A stretch of DNA of 58,750 nt from an uncultured Clostridia bacterium (GTDB lineage Bacteria; Bacillota; Clostridia; TANB77; CAG-508): positions 1-58,750 of the forward strand of contig CALWZW010000006.1 in the NCBI GenBank assembly GCA_944386135.1. The letters run 5' to 3'. The notes beneath the pieces were generated by a model, which searched no databases, was not told where the DNA came from, and saw only the letters and a list, made by a program, of their open reading frames with translations. A program made the translations under genes and the position numbers. Numbering within the stretch: position 1 is the first letter of the stretch; the number at the start of each line of letters is the position of its first letter. Below are positions 58,297 to 58,750 of the stretch, piece after piece.

Positions 58297-58551
58297 TTAA
58301 TCTACATATTGGACTATATCTTGTATTTGGCAGTCTAAAATATAGCAAAATATTTTTATATATTCTGCATTGATTAAAGTTACGTTTCCGGAGCAGTAGT
58401 TACAAATTGTATCATATCTTATGTTTGATAGTTTTGATAGTCTATATTTAGTTATATTTCTAGATTTTAATAGGTCTGATAAATGCCATTCTAGATGACC
58501 ATCTACTTTTAATAAATTATTTCCTAAAATATTTTTGTCGAATTTACTCAT
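58297..58551 (-). CDS. XRE-family (Cro/C1-type) helix-turn-helix regulator
   Basis: About 84 residues from ATG 58551 (AAAGGC about 9 bases upstream; ATG 58560 is too close to it). One HTH domain: HLSDLLKSRNITKYRLSKLS then NIRYDTICNYCSGNVTLINA and EYIKIFCYILDCQIQDIVQY. No partner domain. It is divergent to a strong promoter with paired operator-like repeats at 58603-58651, which it may control, along with its own gene. Confidence 0.82.
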   Translation of the reverse strand: MSKFDKNILGNNLLKVDGHLEWHLSDLLKSRNITKYRLSKLSNIRYDTICNYCSGNVTLINAEYIKIFCYILDCQIQDIVQYVD

Positions 58552-58602
58552 ATATAACATGCCTTTCAAGCTTTTTTTATAGAATATCAAAAATATTACG
58601 TC

Positions 58603-58651
58603 TTGACATTATACGTTCGAAACGCTATAATAAATTATGACGTTTGAAACG
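58603..58651 (+). promoter_or_regulatory. Promoter with two operator copies facing out of the window
   Basis: TTGACA at 58603-58608 and TATAAT at 58626-58631, 17-bp spacer. ACGTTCGAAACG lies in the spacer (58613-58624) and ACGTTTGAAACG just downstream (58640-58651), 27 bp apart. These are probable binding sites of the XRE regulator for a gene beyond the window. Confidence 0.65.
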
Positions 58652-58680
58652 TAATAAAATAGATATAATATTTTTTCTCT

Positions 58681-58750
58681 TTACGGTTGGAAATCAATTG
58701 GTTTTGGTTTTATTTGGTTTTGACTTTCGACCATTTGGTTTCTAACCGTA
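58681..58750. repeat. Inverted repeat at the right edge
   Basis: TTACGGTTGGAAA (from about 58681) and TTTCTAACCGTA (58739-58750) form imperfect 12-bp arms around an ATTTGGTTTTGG-rich centre. It may continue past the window. It lies in the leader of the outward promoter. Confidence 0.45.

Overview
The window is AT-rich DNA with short intergenic gaps, strong GGAGG-type ribosome binding sites, TTGACA/TATAAT promoters, a CIRCE-controlled hrcA-grpE-dnaK-dnaJ block, a YtxC-like sporulation protein, a sortase and LPQTG protein, and an L21-leader-like region. This points to an uncultured, probably gut-associated, low-GC Clostridia (Bacillota) genome. The lineage call is inference.

Layout: 1-1.9 kb small accessory genes and a MerR regulator; 2-6.3 kb cell-surface genes (autolysin with dockerin-like repeats, cadherin-like protein, LPQTG protein and its sortase); 6.4-9.9 kb unknown genes, then rbgA and mrnC; 9.9-12.7 kb a foreign-looking WG-repeat gene and an AAA/DUF4143 ATPase; 12.8-18 kb tRNA-Glu and the heat-shock operon; 18-23 kb a foreign-looking GH13 gene, a pseudopilin-like protein and an Rpn-family nuclease; 23-32.4 kb pfkA, argS, an LCP protein, glycogen phosphorylase, metG; 32.5-40.3 kb tmk, nadD, pyrH, frr, ispA, uppS, cdsA, an M50 protease, a nadM-like gene and queA; 40.3-46.9 kb membrane proteins and two large ABC exporters; 47-51.9 kb ytxC, a GH57 branching enzyme, a DUF4912 protein and a glycosyltransferase-like protein; 52-58.7 kb rplU, rpmA, mnmA, tgt, a WG-repeat membrane protein, a 6S-like RNA, a D,D-carboxypeptidase and an XRE regulator.

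The main discovery is a recurrent translational anomaly. Twelve genes, including argS, metG, rbgA, nadD, ispA, mnmA, tgt, a GH57 branching enzyme, a sortase and a D,D-carboxypeptidase, appear split by a frameshift. In all 15 cases the break is an in-frame CGG codon. Skipping the C and reading the next three bases as a GGN glycine codon restores the family-conserved protein. The GH57 gene has three such sites and mnmA two. In the other native-looking genes I found no in-frame CGG read as arginine, although CGG is common in the other two frames. Only two genes with foreign-looking codon use (a GH13 amylase and a WG-repeat protein) contain ordinary in-frame CGG. The simplest reading is that this organism shifts +1 at CGG, decoding CGGN as glycine, perhaps by a quadruplet-reading tRNA-Gly or by an unreadable CGG codon. 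No tRNA evidence for either lies in this window.

Other notable items are two families of long palindromic intergenic repeats, a hairpin cluster at 27.24-27.43 kb, an L27 without the Bacillota N-terminal extension together with absence of the usual prp gene, a MerR-type 19-bp-spacer promoter firing into a very short transcript, and a divergent promoter with duplicated operator at the right edge.
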